NCBI GenBank assembly: GCA_002368685.1
Contig: DFEN01000037.1
Location: forward strand, 1 to 15,851
Source of the DNA: Lachnospiraceae bacterium UBA3801
Lineage (GTDB): Bacteria; Bacillota; Clostridia; Lachnospirales; Lachnospiraceae
Direction of reading: 5' to 3'
DNA: 15,851 nt
Part shown: in pieces, positions 1-8,461 of the stretch
How the letters are laid out: each line of letters opens with the position of its first letter
Position numbering within the stretch: position 1 is the first letter of the stretch
Notes under the pieces: generated by a model
Told to the model about the DNA's origin: nothing
What the model saw: the letters and a program-made list of their open reading frames with translations, nothing else
Databases searched by the model: none
Translations under genes and position numbers: made by a program

Positions 1-3000
1 GATAGCGCCATAAGGAGACGTGTAGAAGGTAGCAAGCCACAATTCATTAGGATCAGTAATTGCACTTAACTCGGTTTTACCGGTAGTTACAAACGAAGCA
101 TTAGCAGCATCTCGTTTATAATACTCACCATTTGGTCCCTTCAAATAGTATTTATGCATATTTGCCGGCTCAAGATCGCCAGTTGCATTCTCGCTGTCAA
201 GATACAGTCGGAAGCTGAATTCAGTAGGATCTTGTTCTGCATTTATCTCTATTTCATTATTCTTATCTTCTGTCTCATACTGGATAAGTCGCTTATTTAT
301 AAAGATACTTCTAAGAGCACTATCACTTACTTGATTATTGAAAACAACTGTTGGCCTTTCATCAACAGTTGCTGGAGTGGATGCAAAATCATGCCTGTAG
401 CTATCACTTGTTGCTGTCGTTAAAGGACTAAGTACATCTTCATTACATTTAACTCTGTCATAAACCTGACTATGTACACCACATTCCTTGATATAATAAT
501 CAATAGTATTATCAGGGAACTTAATATAAACACTGTCACTTGCATTTAAGAAAAATACATCCTTATATACGTCACTAGAATTTGGAGGACTATAACTGGC
601 TACATATTCAGGGGTTTCATAGCTAGTGGTCGATCCACTTGATGCAGAACCCGAACCACTTGTCGTAGATTTCGGATAATAAACATGAACATCCTCATCG
701 GTATTACTAAGTGTTTGATATTCACCTTCTGCAGATAATTTATAAAATATCTGGAAAGGATACTGAACCAGTCTGTAATCCAGATCATCAGAACCAGAAA
801 CCTCCTTGGTTAGCTTAACTTCACCTGGTTTAACAGAACTAAGGTTAAACTTCATTCGAAGGTTGGACGATCCTGCACCTCTTTCCATATAGAAAACCTT
901 CATAGTATGAGGGCTGTAATTCTTAAATACCTTGTTGCGGTTTTTTTCAACAAAGGTTTTCTGAAGGAACTCTGTAAGACCAGGGTCATTATCATCAGTT
1001 ATACTATTCTTTTCTTTATATGCCTTTTTATATAAGTCATAAATTGTGGTATTGACAGCTTGACCATTATCATTAACCATTTTGACTTCGCCAGTACGGA
1101 AATTTACTGAGCCGGGCCATGCCCCATGAATACCCCCAAGGTCTATAACAAGGAAACCATCAACATATAGCCAGAAGTCATCATCACCGGTAAACTCAAA
1201 GATCATATCATGCCCCCAGGCATCCGTACCATCCACAGTCTGAGTAAACCTGGCATCCAGTTCCATTACAAAGAAGTAATCAGCATTTTCATGAATTTTA
1301 TATAGAGTCTTCCCCTTGCGTGGATCACTATCATCCATAGTTTGTCCCAGCTCATCGGTAGTAGTCTCCTTTAAGCTACTGATTTCTCCTGCCTTTATAG
1401 TATTGTAAGGCATAAATTGACCATGTTTTCTGCTAGCACCCGTACTTCCATCTATGGTTCCAACCTGATCATAAACAGTGAAATTCCCAGTATTTGTATC
1501 AAGTGACGCAAAGTTTTCAATACTATTGTATTGAAAATACCCACTTTCATTATATGTATTCTGGAGAAACAAATGATTTACAGGAGATGCACTTGTATAT
1601 AACTCATGAAGTGATTTTGAACTTTTATTTGACATAGGATACCCTTTATCCTGGCCGTCATCTTCAAGCCATGGTTTAAGTATATCCAAAGTAGAACCTT
1701 TAGAATTATAATTAGTCTTTAAAATATCCTGCATCTTCGTAGATCTATCACCCGATACATCGTTAAAATTATACATCTTCATACTGATACCATATTCGTT
1801 ATTATCTATGGTATCAACTGTGGTCAGCCTATCAGTAGTATAATCCTCTTCCAGGACAGCAAAATAAAACTCCTGTGCTTCCGCCTTAGTGCAGGACACG
1901 AGCTTATTTTCACCATCAATCTTTTCTATTCTCAGACCTGCATATTGATAGTATGTATCATCCCAGGCCAGTATAGTAGAAGCATAATCGCCATCTCTTC
2001 TACCATTTAAATTGATTCCTATGATATTGTCTGAAAACGCCTGTTTATCCTTAAACTGAGGCGCTATATAATTCTTAGAATAAACATTCTGAAGCTCATA
2101 ATAATAGTTTGGATTACCGCTTTCTTCATGGTAATACTCAGTGAATTCCCACAGAAGGTTATTGATATTTAAACCATTCCACCAGAGGAGATTTCCATCT
2201 TCGTATGCGCTTACCAGCTTGCCCATAGGGTTTACTATGAAGAAATTATACTTTTTCTTGGTTTCATCCCAGATACGGGTATACATTATAACTTTCTGTC
2301 CATTATGCATATTCACAGTATCTGAAACGCTTATCTTGTGAGCAGAATACTTTTTTGCATCGTTATCTGTTAGCTCTGATTCTTTTACCAGATTAAACCA
2401 TGAATTAGCAGCCGCAGGATTTTTTGCCGCTCCAAAGCCGTTATTCACACTACCTGAATCCAGGTGCAGGTAGTATCCAGATCCATTCTTTATTCTAACC
2501 ATTCCCTTTTGTGAATCTGTACCTTTAGTTACAGTCAACTCACATGTTGTGTCAGGCGTATCTTTCATAGTTACATTACTTCCATTTATGGACAAGTATT
2601 TCTTAGCAGTCCCATCCATAGCAGTAATATAATAGCTTCCAGTATTAGGAACCATTTCAAATGTCCACATGGTGATATTGATACTATTATTATTACTATC
2701 CTTGGCAATAATGACATTGTCATCTACCAGCATATTATACTCAACTTTAGTTTCCTGAGCTTTGCGTCTGTTTTGATTGCTACCATTTACAGACATCATG
2801 GCTGCAGCTTTAGTTCCTGCCATTGGTATAACCAATCCAAATGTAGCACCATCCAGACCACATGGGTCCTCAGTTGATGGATCCGGTTCTGTCTCGCCTG
2901 CATCAACCTCAACTATTTCGTAAACAGAGAATGCCTTGGCTTCAAAAATTATCTTTCCATCACTAAGCTCAAACTCTGTTATTTCTTCCACTTCTCCCTC

Positions 3001-3540
3001 ATCAGGAATGTGAAGCAAACGGACATTCTCGCCTTCACTTATACGTGAGTCTTCTATCTGAACCTGAATAGGTTTTTCTTCGCTTGGCTGATACTGCTCG
3101 TCATCGCCATCTGTGATAGTGATGTCATAAGCCGCTACTCTTTCTCCACTGAGCTCTGCTTCCTTTTCATCCATGGCATTTAGAGAGTCTTCGTATGCAT
3201 CACTCAGAGTTGCCTCCTCTGGAATATCAGTAATATCAACAACTGTTGCTACAGCTGATTCAGGCATAATACCGTCCAGCTTGATGACAGTTTTTCTATC
3301 ATTTTCATCTGGATATACCTTCAAGATTTTACGAACCTCAGGATCAGTGCTATGAAAACTACCCGCTTCACTATTGTCTGTAGACCCGGCATCACTTGAA
3401 GTAGCTGTCTCTGTCGAAATACCATCAGCAAACACGCCAAAATTCCCTGGTACAACCATAGTTAGAACCATCAGCAGCACCAGAATCAAGCTTATCATGC
3501 CTTTCATTTTATTATGTTTTACTTTTCCAGAGTTTCGCAT
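1..3540 (-). CDS. Large secreted fibro-slime-domain surface protein, putative pilus tip adhesin (C-terminus outside window)
   Basis: The frame is open from ATG at 3540 to the window edge, giving 1180 residues with no stop; the C-terminal anchor is not in view. Residues 1-38 are a signal peptide (Lys-rich start, hydrophobic core, cleavage probably after VFA). An acidic region of about 170 residues follows, then a long beta-rich region. Residues about 670-895 look like a fibro-slime/PA14-like domain: GDDDFWLYVDG at 785-795, followed by a VIDLGG-IHG segment. After it come Cna-B-like domains, the first opening with KLTKEVSG and closing with VVFNNQ, the usual Lys and Asn ends of an intramolecular isopeptide domain. 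A Ser/Gly/Thr-rich insert interrupts this domain. The gene is last in a pilus operon, 35 bases after the FctB-like gene, so a tip or accessory adhesin exported by Sec and handled by the neighbouring sortase is inferred. The ribosome binding site is weak (AGAAAGAAG). The ligand is unknown. Confidence 0.85.
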   Translation of the reverse strand, partial: MRNSGKVKHNKMKGMISLILVLLMVLTMVVPGNFGVFADGISTETATSSDAGSTDNSEAGSFHSTDPEVRKILKVYPDENDRKTVIKLDGIMPESAVATVVDITDIPEEATLSDAYEDSLNAMDEKEAELSGERVAAYDITITDGDDEQYQPSEEKPIQVQIEDSRISEGENVRLLHIPDEGEVEEITEFELSDGKIIFEAKAFSVYEIVEVDAGETEPDPSTEDPCGLDGATFGLVIPMAGTKAAAMMSVNGSNQNRRKAQETKVEYNMLVDDNVIIAKDSNNNSINITMWTFEMVPNTGSYYITAMDGTAKKYLSINGSNVTMKDTPDTTCELTVTKGTDSQKGMVRIKNGSGYYLHLDSGSVNNGFGAAKNPAAANSWFNLVKESELTDNDAKKYSAHKISVSDTVNMHNGQKVIMYTRIWDETKKKYNFFIVNPMGKLVSAYEDGNLLWWNGLNINNLLWEFTEYYHEESGNPNYYYELQNVYSKNYIAPQFKDKQAFSDNIIGINLNGRRDGDYASTILAWDDTYYQYAGLRIEKIDGENKLVSCTKAEAQEFYFAVLEEDYTTDRLTTVDTIDNNEYGISMKMYNFNDVSGDRSTKMQDILKTNYNSKGSTLDILKPWLEDDGQDKGYPMSNKSSKSLHELYTSASPVNHLFLQNTYNESGYFQYNSIENFASLDTNTGNFTVYDQVGTIDGSTGASRKHGQFMPYNTIKAGEISSLKETTTDELGQTMDDSDPRKGKTLYKIHENADYFFVMELDARFTQTVDGTDAWGHDMIFEFTGDDDFWLYVDGFLVIDLGGIHGAWPGSVNFRTGEVKMVNDNGQAVNTTIYDLYKKAYKEKNSITDDNDPGLTEFLQKTFVEKNRNKVFKNYSPHTMKVFYMERGAGSSNLRMKFNLSSVKPGEVKLTKEVSGSDDLDYRLVQYPFQIFYKLSAEGEYQTLSNTDEDVHVYYPKSTTSGSGSASSGSTTSYETPEYVASYSPPNSSDVYKDVFFLNASDSVYIKFPDNTIDYYIKECGVHSQVYDRVKCNEDVLSPLTTATSDSYRHDFASTPATVDERPTVVFNNQVSDSALRSIFINKRLIQYETEDKNNEIEINAEQDPTEFSFRLYLDSENATGDLEPANMHKYYLKGPNGEYYKRDAANASFVTTGKTELSAITDPNELWLATFYTSPYGAI

Positions 3541-3575
3541 ATTTTATAACTTCTTTCTGAATATATCTCTATCGG

Positions 3576-4337
3576 TTACTCATCTTTATTCCTGAACTTT
3601 TTAACCAAGAGCAGGACAACTATACATAGAAATGCGCCAACAGCCACAAGAAATATTATACCCAGCTTTATATTATCTCCTGTTTTTAATGATTTCTTAT
3701 CTGACATGCTTTTAGCACCACTTTTGACAGTGGTTTCAGGAGTTTCATTTGATATGTTCTCTGTAGTAGCCTCGGTGGTTATCTCCTGCTGCGTCGTCGC
3801 CTCTGTTGTACTTTCCGTCGTCTGTTCGCTGGTTTGTTCGACTATGGTATTTTCAAATAATACCTCTTCAGGCTTATTGTCTAAACCTTCGTAGTTGACA
3901 ACTATAGAATAAGCAAGCTCATTGCTACCATCAGTAGTAACGAAAACATGAGCCACGTATCTAACAGAGTCATAAGTTATCAGGTCACTATCTCCTGCTT
4001 CCTGATAAATAGTATAATCGTAGGTCCCAGGCTCATTTACCTCTATAGAAAAGCTTCCCTTTCCAGAACCATCTATGGATACAAGTTCAGCATCAGGCTG
4101 AGGAATGTCATCAGAAACAGCCTCTACCTTTATAACATAATCTTTGCTGGTTATATCTCCCTTTATTACACAGCTTATCGGAATCACAACTTCGGCAACA
4201 TTATATAGACCTGCCGCCCTGATGCCTGCAGCCCCCTGCGCGAATACAGCTACAAAAACCATCATTAATGCAGTGATAATAACTGATAATATCCTTTTAC
4301 TTTTAAATATTCTATTGTGTGAAAACATCTGATTCAT
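3576..4337 (-). CDS. FctB-like minor pilin with Spy0128-type domain and LKTGD sorting signal
   Basis: A 253-residue secreted, wall-anchored protein. I start at ATG 4337, which has GGGG seven bases upstream; an in-frame ATG at 4358 adds seven residues but has no ribosome binding site. Residues 1 to about 40 are a signal peptide. Residues about 45-166 form one pilin domain of the streptococcal Spy0128 type: the GTYDYTIYQE strand carries Glu113, and the FENT end carries Asn163, the typical acid and Asn of an isopeptide bond. Lys59 is the likely partner, with less certainty. Residues 167-205 are a Thr/Glu-rich spacer. The C-terminus has LKTGD (217-221), a hydrophobic helix and KKFRNKDE, a complete but non-canonical sorting signal. 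Placed directly after the sortase, as FctB is after SrtC2 in streptococci, it probably forms the pilus base or wall anchor. That role is inferred from position. Confidence 0.82.
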   Translation of the reverse strand: MNQMFSHNRIFKSKRILSVIITALMMVFVAVFAQGAAGIRAAGLYNVAEVVIPISCVIKGDITSKDYVIKVEAVSDDIPQPDAELVSIDGSGKGSFSIEVNEPGTYDYTIYQEAGDSDLITYDSVRYVAHVFVTTDGSNELAYSIVVNYEGLDNKPEEVLFENTIVEQTSEQTTESTTEATTQQEITTEATTENISNETPETTVKSGAKSMSDKKSLKTGDNIKLGIIFLVAVGAFLCIVVLLLVKKFRNKDE

Positions 4338-4363
4338 TTTAAAACCCCAGGTCTCCATTCATT

Positions 4364-4382
4364 CGACTATAAAACCTAGTCG
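4364..4382 (-). other. Short stem-loop between sortase and minor pilin genes
   Basis: CGACTA and TAGTCG form a perfect 6-bp stem with a 7-base loop in the gap between the sortase stop (4391) and the minor pilin start. No T-run follows it, so it is not a convincing terminator. It might act as an mRNA stability or processing element that sets subunit ratios; this is speculation. Confidence 0.35.
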
Positions 4383-4390
4383 ATAAATAC

Positions 4391-5101
4391 TTAATCGATT
4401 ATATAGAAGAATACTATCAGCCTGCTGTCTGAAGCAGCTTCTACACATGTTGAAAGTGCCAATATCTTGCCCGAAGGCTCTATGCTCTGGTCATATACCA
4501 TCGCCTTAGTTTTAATCATTTCATCAATGCCCTTAGGGTCTACTTCAAAGAATTCATCATCACTATAGGCATCTACCTCAGCACTTGCAAAAGCTCTGAT
4601 CCTGTAGCTCTGAACATTCTTTCTCCCCACAAGGAGAGTTCCTTCTGAATGAGCCCTTAGATAGGAGTCATCTAAATACTCGTCCAACGCCCCAAACATT
4701 GTTCCATATTCCATGTGATGACCATACAGAATGGAGTACTTATCACTAAAATCCGAAGCATTTCTGCTATCCAGAAATATACTACCCGAAAGAGAGTACT
4801 CACCATATGGATCAACATTCAAAAACTTTGTATTATTCTCCCCCTGCATTACAGGATAATCTATACTTGTATCATCAATAGTTATCCAGGCTACCATTTC
4901 ATCTGTTATAGGAGCATCGTCTGCAACATCTCCACCAGGTGAGGGTTTATAATCCAGATAACTCTTGTCATTTGCTTTATGATAAATGTACCAGCTGTCA
5001 TAGAGTGCATATAGTACAATGAGCAGGGCCAGGACGAAACAAAGGAGCATAAACTTTTCATACAGGATATTCATTTTTATCCAGAATTTTCTAAAATCCA
5101 T
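4391..5101 (-). CDS. Class B sortase, pilus-type
   Basis: A 236-residue membrane-anchored cysteine transpeptidase that should join pilin subunits and/or attach them to the cell wall. One N-terminal transmembrane helix (about residues 17-34) fits a type II membrane protein with the catalytic domain outside. Class B features are clear: DYPVMQ-ENN near 81-90, GSIFLDSRN at 106-114, YGHHM at 126-130 with catalytic His128, LSTC at 216-219 with nucleophile Cys219, and Arg227 in SRLIV as the third catalytic residue. The start ATG has AGGG eight bases upstream. The gene lies 19 bases after the backbone pilin and 53 before the minor pilin, the place occupied by the class B pilin polymerase SrtC2 in streptococcal FCT-3 islands. 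A polymerase role is therefore more likely than housekeeping anchoring or haem-protein anchoring, though only one sortase is visible and it may do both jobs. Confidence 0.93.
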   Translation of the reverse strand: MDFRKFWIKMNILYEKFMLLCFVLALLIVLYALYDSWYIYHKANDKSYLDYKPSPGGDVADDAPITDEMVAWITIDDTSIDYPVMQGENNTKFLNVDPYGEYSLSGSIFLDSRNASDFSDKYSILYGHHMEYGTMFGALDEYLDDSYLRAHSEGTLLVGRKNVQSYRIRAFASAEVDAYSDDEFFEVDPKGIDEMIKTKAMVYDQSIEPSGKILALSTCVEAASDSRLIVFFYIID

Positions 5102-5120
5102 GCTACTATCCCTGACGCTT

Positions 5121-6443
5121 TTACATATCTCTATATTTTTTTCTCGAACGAACTGAGAAGAAAACTATTCCAACCACTAGAAAGACCCCTGCACCTATCC
5201 AAGGTGCTACTGATATAATTATTCCTGTTGGAATAATACCCTTTCTGGTATTGGTAAAACCAGTATATATATCAGTGGTTTTGATAGTACCTGTCAGATC
5301 TCCCTCTAAGGCATCATTTGCGCCATCTCCATCATAGTCCAGTGAAGAATCACTCTGCGCAATTCCTTCCTTCTGATCATATTCTTCCGCTTCTTCAGTA
5401 ATGGTATACTGCACCCCTGCAGGTATATCCTTTATAGTAATATACTGTCCATCCCTGAGATAGAAATCCTTACCATCGATGAGTTGCTGTGCGGTAATAC
5501 TATCTACATCATTTGCTGTTTTCATTATTTCATCTGTATATTCATCATTAGTTGCAGGACTGGCTGAAGGCTCACGTTCAGCTCGGGAAATATCCACTGC
5601 GTAAGAACTGTTTTCGTCTAACGTTCCAGCAGCAGCTGTAACAGTTATTTTGAAATACTTATCTATTGAACCCTGATTACCGGTTACCTCTTTACCAAAT
5701 GTAAGACTTTGAACTGCATAAGTATTAGTAAAGCCTGTACTTTTGCCTGATACCGAAATATTTGAAGAGCCGGAACCACTTACTGCAATGGCGGCAGCAT
5801 CTTCATCACCTACGTAGAAAGCATAGCCTCCCATGGCAAGTTCCCCATTTGCATCACCTTCAGCACCTATATCCTGAATATACACATCTAGTATCCTTGT
5901 GGCATTCGAATCTGGGATTACACCGGGTGTATATTGCGAGGTTTCTGTAATGACCCACCTATATACTCCAGGTGCAGTAAAGCTGACACCACTCAAATCT
6001 ATTGAAATATTTTTTTCTGCAAACTGTTCATCATCTTGATCAGTTGTAAGAAAACTGATAGTTCTGTCACCTTTTGCGTTCTCATCATTAAGAGTATCTG
6101 TAGATGAAAAGCTGACAGTAGCTTTATTAGGATTATTAGAATCCGAAGCCCCATTAACCTTAAGCACTGCTCCTGCCGGTCCTGGCATAACCTCCATCTT
6201 GCCTGATTCCGCAGGAATCATCTCAAATATAGGTTTTATTTCAAAAGATGAACTGATATCCGGCACCTCGGTTCCTTTCCTAACAACCAGATACTTATCA
6301 AAGGTCACAGTTTCCCGAAGATTGAGGGGATCATATGAGGAAGCATTAACAGGTATATATGCATCCAAAAGAAGACCTGCCAATACAGTTCCAGCAAGTA
6401 CACCTTTTAATATCTTTTTACTTAGTTCAAATACTCTATTCAT
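5121..6443 (-). CDS. FctA/Spy0128-like major backbone pilin
   Basis: A 440-residue secreted pilin. Residues 1-34 are a signal peptide ending VNA. Two Spy0128-type Ig-like domains follow. In domain 1 (about 40-242) Lys50 in TFDKYL, Glu167 in WVITET and Asn240 in FTNTY match the Lys-Glu-Asn set that makes an internal isopeptide bond. In domain 2 (about 245-400) Lys251 in FGKEVTG, Glu350 in YTITE and Asn398 in FTNTR do the same. Lys234, six residues before Asn240, sits close to where the polymerising Lys161 of Spy0128 sits relative to its Asn168, so it is my candidate linkage lysine. The C-terminus has IIPTGI (403-408), a hydrophobic helix and a basic tail, resembling the QVPTG-type signals used by class B pilin sortases. 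GGAGG lies just upstream of the ATG. Two domains and this length fit a backbone subunit. Confidence 0.88.
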   Translation of the reverse strand: MNRVFELSKKILKGVLAGTVLAGLLLDAYIPVNASSYDPLNLRETVTFDKYLVVRKGTEVPDISSSFEIKPIFEMIPAESGKMEVMPGPAGAVLKVNGASDSNNPNKATVSFSSTDTLNDENAKGDRTISFLTTDQDDEQFAEKNISIDLSGVSFTAPGVYRWVITETSQYTPGVIPDSNATRILDVYIQDIGAEGDANGELAMGGYAFYVGDEDAAAIAVSGSGSSNISVSGKSTGFTNTYAVQSLTFGKEVTGNQGSIDKYFKITVTAAAGTLDENSSYAVDISRAEREPSASPATNDEYTDEIMKTANDVDSITAQQLIDGKDFYLRDGQYITIKDIPAGVQYTITEEAEEYDQKEGIAQSDSSLDYDGDGANDALEGDLTGTIKTTDIYTGFTNTRKGIIPTGIIISVAPWIGAGVFLVVGIVFFSVRSRKKYRDM

Positions 6444-6469
6444 TAGTCCTCCATACTGAACCAGAAAAT

Positions 6470-7033
6470 TCAGATTCCCCTTCGCCTGAGAATAAATACA
6501 ACCTTTCCCTCTATATCAGATTTACTGATAGCACCATAGGTCCGACTATCATTTATATCTGATCTATAATCATTCAGCACGAATACGCTATCCTCTGGAA
6601 CGGTGTATGGGAAGGTGATCTTCGCACCTTCAGCCGTTGTTGGATAAACTGCATTTTCGTAAACACCTTTGCCATTAACCACTAGGGATTCGCCATCTAT
6701 ATCTATTACATCTCCCGGCATAGCAGCGATTCTTCCAAATATCAATTTTCTGTCATTATTATAAACTATTTCGTCTCCAATATAAACCCTTGCATGCCTA
6801 AAAGTAACACAAAAATCACCATCTTTTAACATTGGGTAGTTAGAATTGCTATGATTGACATGTATACCTATGACAAAGGTACAAAGCAGAAATACTATAA
6901 GAACTGTTGCGGCAACCTTAATAAAAAACTCTATTGCCAGAGCGGTCGCAGTTTTAGGAGATTTCTTTTTGCCCTTTTCAATTATATTGTCAACCTCTTC
7001 AGGCATTTTATCCTCTTTCCACTGCTCACTCAT
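6470..7033 (-). CDS. SipA-like signal peptidase I homologue, probably inactive pilus-assembly factor
   Basis: A 187-residue S26-family protein and first gene of the pilus operon. I start at ATG 7033, which has AGAGG nine bases upstream; a GTG at 7051 in the same frame has no good site. An acidic/basic N-terminus is followed by one transmembrane helix (about residues 34-57) and the catalytic-fold domain. Box B reads HSNSNYPMLKDGD, leaving Ser64 at the nucleophile position although the usual Met after it is Asn. Box D reads IFGRIAAMPGD, where canonical enzymes have Lys-Arg: the general-base Lys is Gly100. Box E is present (NDYRSDINDSR, with DSR at 162-164). S. pyogenes SipA is known to be needed for pilus polymerisation while lacking the catalytic Ser and Lys (Asp and Gly instead). 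By analogy this is more likely a chaperone-like assembly factor than a peptidase. Confidence 0.87.
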   Translation of the reverse strand: MSEQWKEDKMPEEVDNIIEKGKKKSPKTATALAIEFFIKVAATVLIVFLLCTFVIGIHVNHSNSNYPMLKDGDFCVTFRHARVYIGDEIVYNNDRKLIFGRIAAMPGDVIDIDGESLVVNGKGVYENAVYPTTAEGAKITFPYTVPEDSVFVLNDYRSDINDSRTYGAISKSDIEGKVVFILRRRGI

Positions 7034-7067
7034 ATTTTGCAGCCTCTTCACATTTCAGTAAATTAAC

Positions 7068-7095
7068 AAAAGACAGTACACCTATACTGTCTTTT
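7068..7095 (-). terminator. Intrinsic terminator after murA (possibly bidirectional)
   Basis: AAAAGACAGTA and TACTGTCTTTT form a perfect 11-bp stem with a 6-base loop. On the minus strand the stem starts 14 bases after the murA stop and ends in TTTTGTTAATTT. It separates murA from the pilus operon, whose start codon is only 34 bases beyond it. Confidence 0.75.
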
Positions 7096-7109
7096 ATTTT
7101 ACTCACTAG

Positions 7110-8429
7110 TTACAGGTTGCTGGCCATTTCCAGCTTGCTGCGCGTTACTTCTTGTTCAGTTTTTGCCAATTTCATCATTCCACCAAGAGATGAAACCTTT
7201 TCATCGAAATCCTCATAGCCTCTCTTGATATACTGAATATCCTGTATAGTGCTTACACCGTTTGCTGAAAGAGCCGCTATTACAAGAGCCGCTCCCGCTC
7301 TCAGGTCGGATGCCTTAAGTGTTGCACCATTATACTTCTTAATTCCTGTTATTATAGCTGAGTTACCCTCAACTCTGATCTTTGCTCCCATTCGAGCCAG
7401 TTCAGCAACATATCTGAATCTGTTCTCGAAGATGCTCTCTGTTACAATACTTGTTCCATCTGCAAGAGCAAGTATCGCTGCCATCTGAGCCTGCATATCA
7501 GTAGGGAATCCCGGATATGGAAGAGTCTTGATATGAGTTGACTTCAGTATCCCGTCAGCCATTACTCTGACAGAATCATCATACTCAATTACATGTGCTC
7601 CCATTTCCACAAGCTTTGAAGAGATAGCCTCCAAATGCTTAGGGATAACATTCTTTATAAGTACATTTCCCCTTGTAGCCACTGTCATAGCCATAAAGGT
7701 TCCTGCTTCTATCTGATCAGGTATGATTGAATATTCTGCACCATGAAGCTTATCCACACCACGAACTCTGATAACATCAGTACCAGCGCCCTTGATATTA
7801 GCGCCCATGGTATTAAGGAAGTTTGCCACATCAACTATGTGTGGTTCCTTAGCTGCATTTTCAATAGTAGTCTTGCCCGGGCTCAGTGCTGCTGCCATCA
7901 TTATGTTGATAGTCGCACCAACAGATACAGTATCAAGATATATATGAGCTCCATGAAGCTCCTCTGCCTGAGCGATGATGCTTCCACCTGAAACTATCTC
8001 AGTCTTTGCACCCAACTTCTCAAAGCCCTTGATATGAAGGTCGATAGGTCTTGACCCGATATCACAACCACCAGGGAGAGCAACATTTGCATATCTGTGT
8101 TTTCCCAGAAGTGCACCTATCAGATAATAGGAAGCTCTGATCCTTCGAATATATTCGTCATCTACAGGCTGTCCTTCACGTATACCCTTGCCGCAAATAA
8201 CTACTGTATGCTTATCTAAATATTCAACCGATGCACCGATATTCTCGATTGCCTTCAGCAATGTACGAGTATCAGATACATATGGTACATTTTCAATTGT
8301 AACCTTATCATCTGTCATTACTGCCGCTGCTAGAATACCTAATGCTGCATTTTTAGCACCAGCTATAACAACTTCGCCTTCGAGGCGTTTACCACCTCGT
8401 ATGACGTACTGTTCTTCATTACTTGCCAT
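7110..8429 (-). CDS. murA: UDP-N-acetylglucosamine 1-carboxyvinyltransferase
   Basis: A 439-residue cytoplasmic enzyme that transfers enolpyruvate from phosphoenolpyruvate to UDP-GlcNAc, the first committed step of peptidoglycan synthesis and the target of fosfomycin. The EPSP-synthase-type fold is clear along the whole length. IAGAKNAALG contains the substrate-binding Lys26-Asn27 pair. LPGGCDIGSRPIDLH has Cys122, equivalent to the catalytic Cys115 of E. coli MurA, so the fosfomycin-sensitive form is expected. Later conserved blocks include the PYPGFPTDMQAQ loop and the DLRAGAALVIAAL segment near the C-terminus. The length is about 20 residues over the E. coli enzyme, mostly a C-terminal tail. 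The ATG has GAGGA about 13 bases upstream, which is rather far. The gene has its own promoter and terminator and appears monocistronic. Low-GC Gram-positives often have two MurA paralogues; which one this is cannot be told here. Confidence 0.96.
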   Translation of the reverse strand: MASNEEQYVIRGGKRLEGEVVIAGAKNAALGILAAAVMTDDKVTIENVPYVSDTRTLLKAIENIGASVEYLDKHTVVICGKGIREGQPVDDEYIRRIRASYYLIGALLGKHRYANVALPGGCDIGSRPIDLHIKGFEKLGAKTEIVSGGSIIAQAEELHGAHIYLDTVSVGATINIMMAAALSPGKTTIENAAKEPHIVDVANFLNTMGANIKGAGTDVIRVRGVDKLHGAEYSIIPDQIEAGTFMAMTVATRGNVLIKNVIPKHLEAISSKLVEMGAHVIEYDDSVRVMADGILKSTHIKTLPYPGFPTDMQAQMAAILALADGTSIVTESIFENRFRYVAELARMGAKIRVEGNSAIITGIKKYNGATLKASDLRAGAALVIAALSANGVSTIQDIQYIKRGYEDFDEKVSSLGGMMKLAKTEQEVTRSKLEMASNL

Positions 8430-8461
8430 GATAGAATAGTCATCCTCGTCATTTATTTTAG

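Noticed and set aside
600..788. Small minus-strand frame of 62 codons within the large surface protein gene
   Set aside because: It overlaps the long open frame of the fibro-slime protein in a different register and has no independent support.
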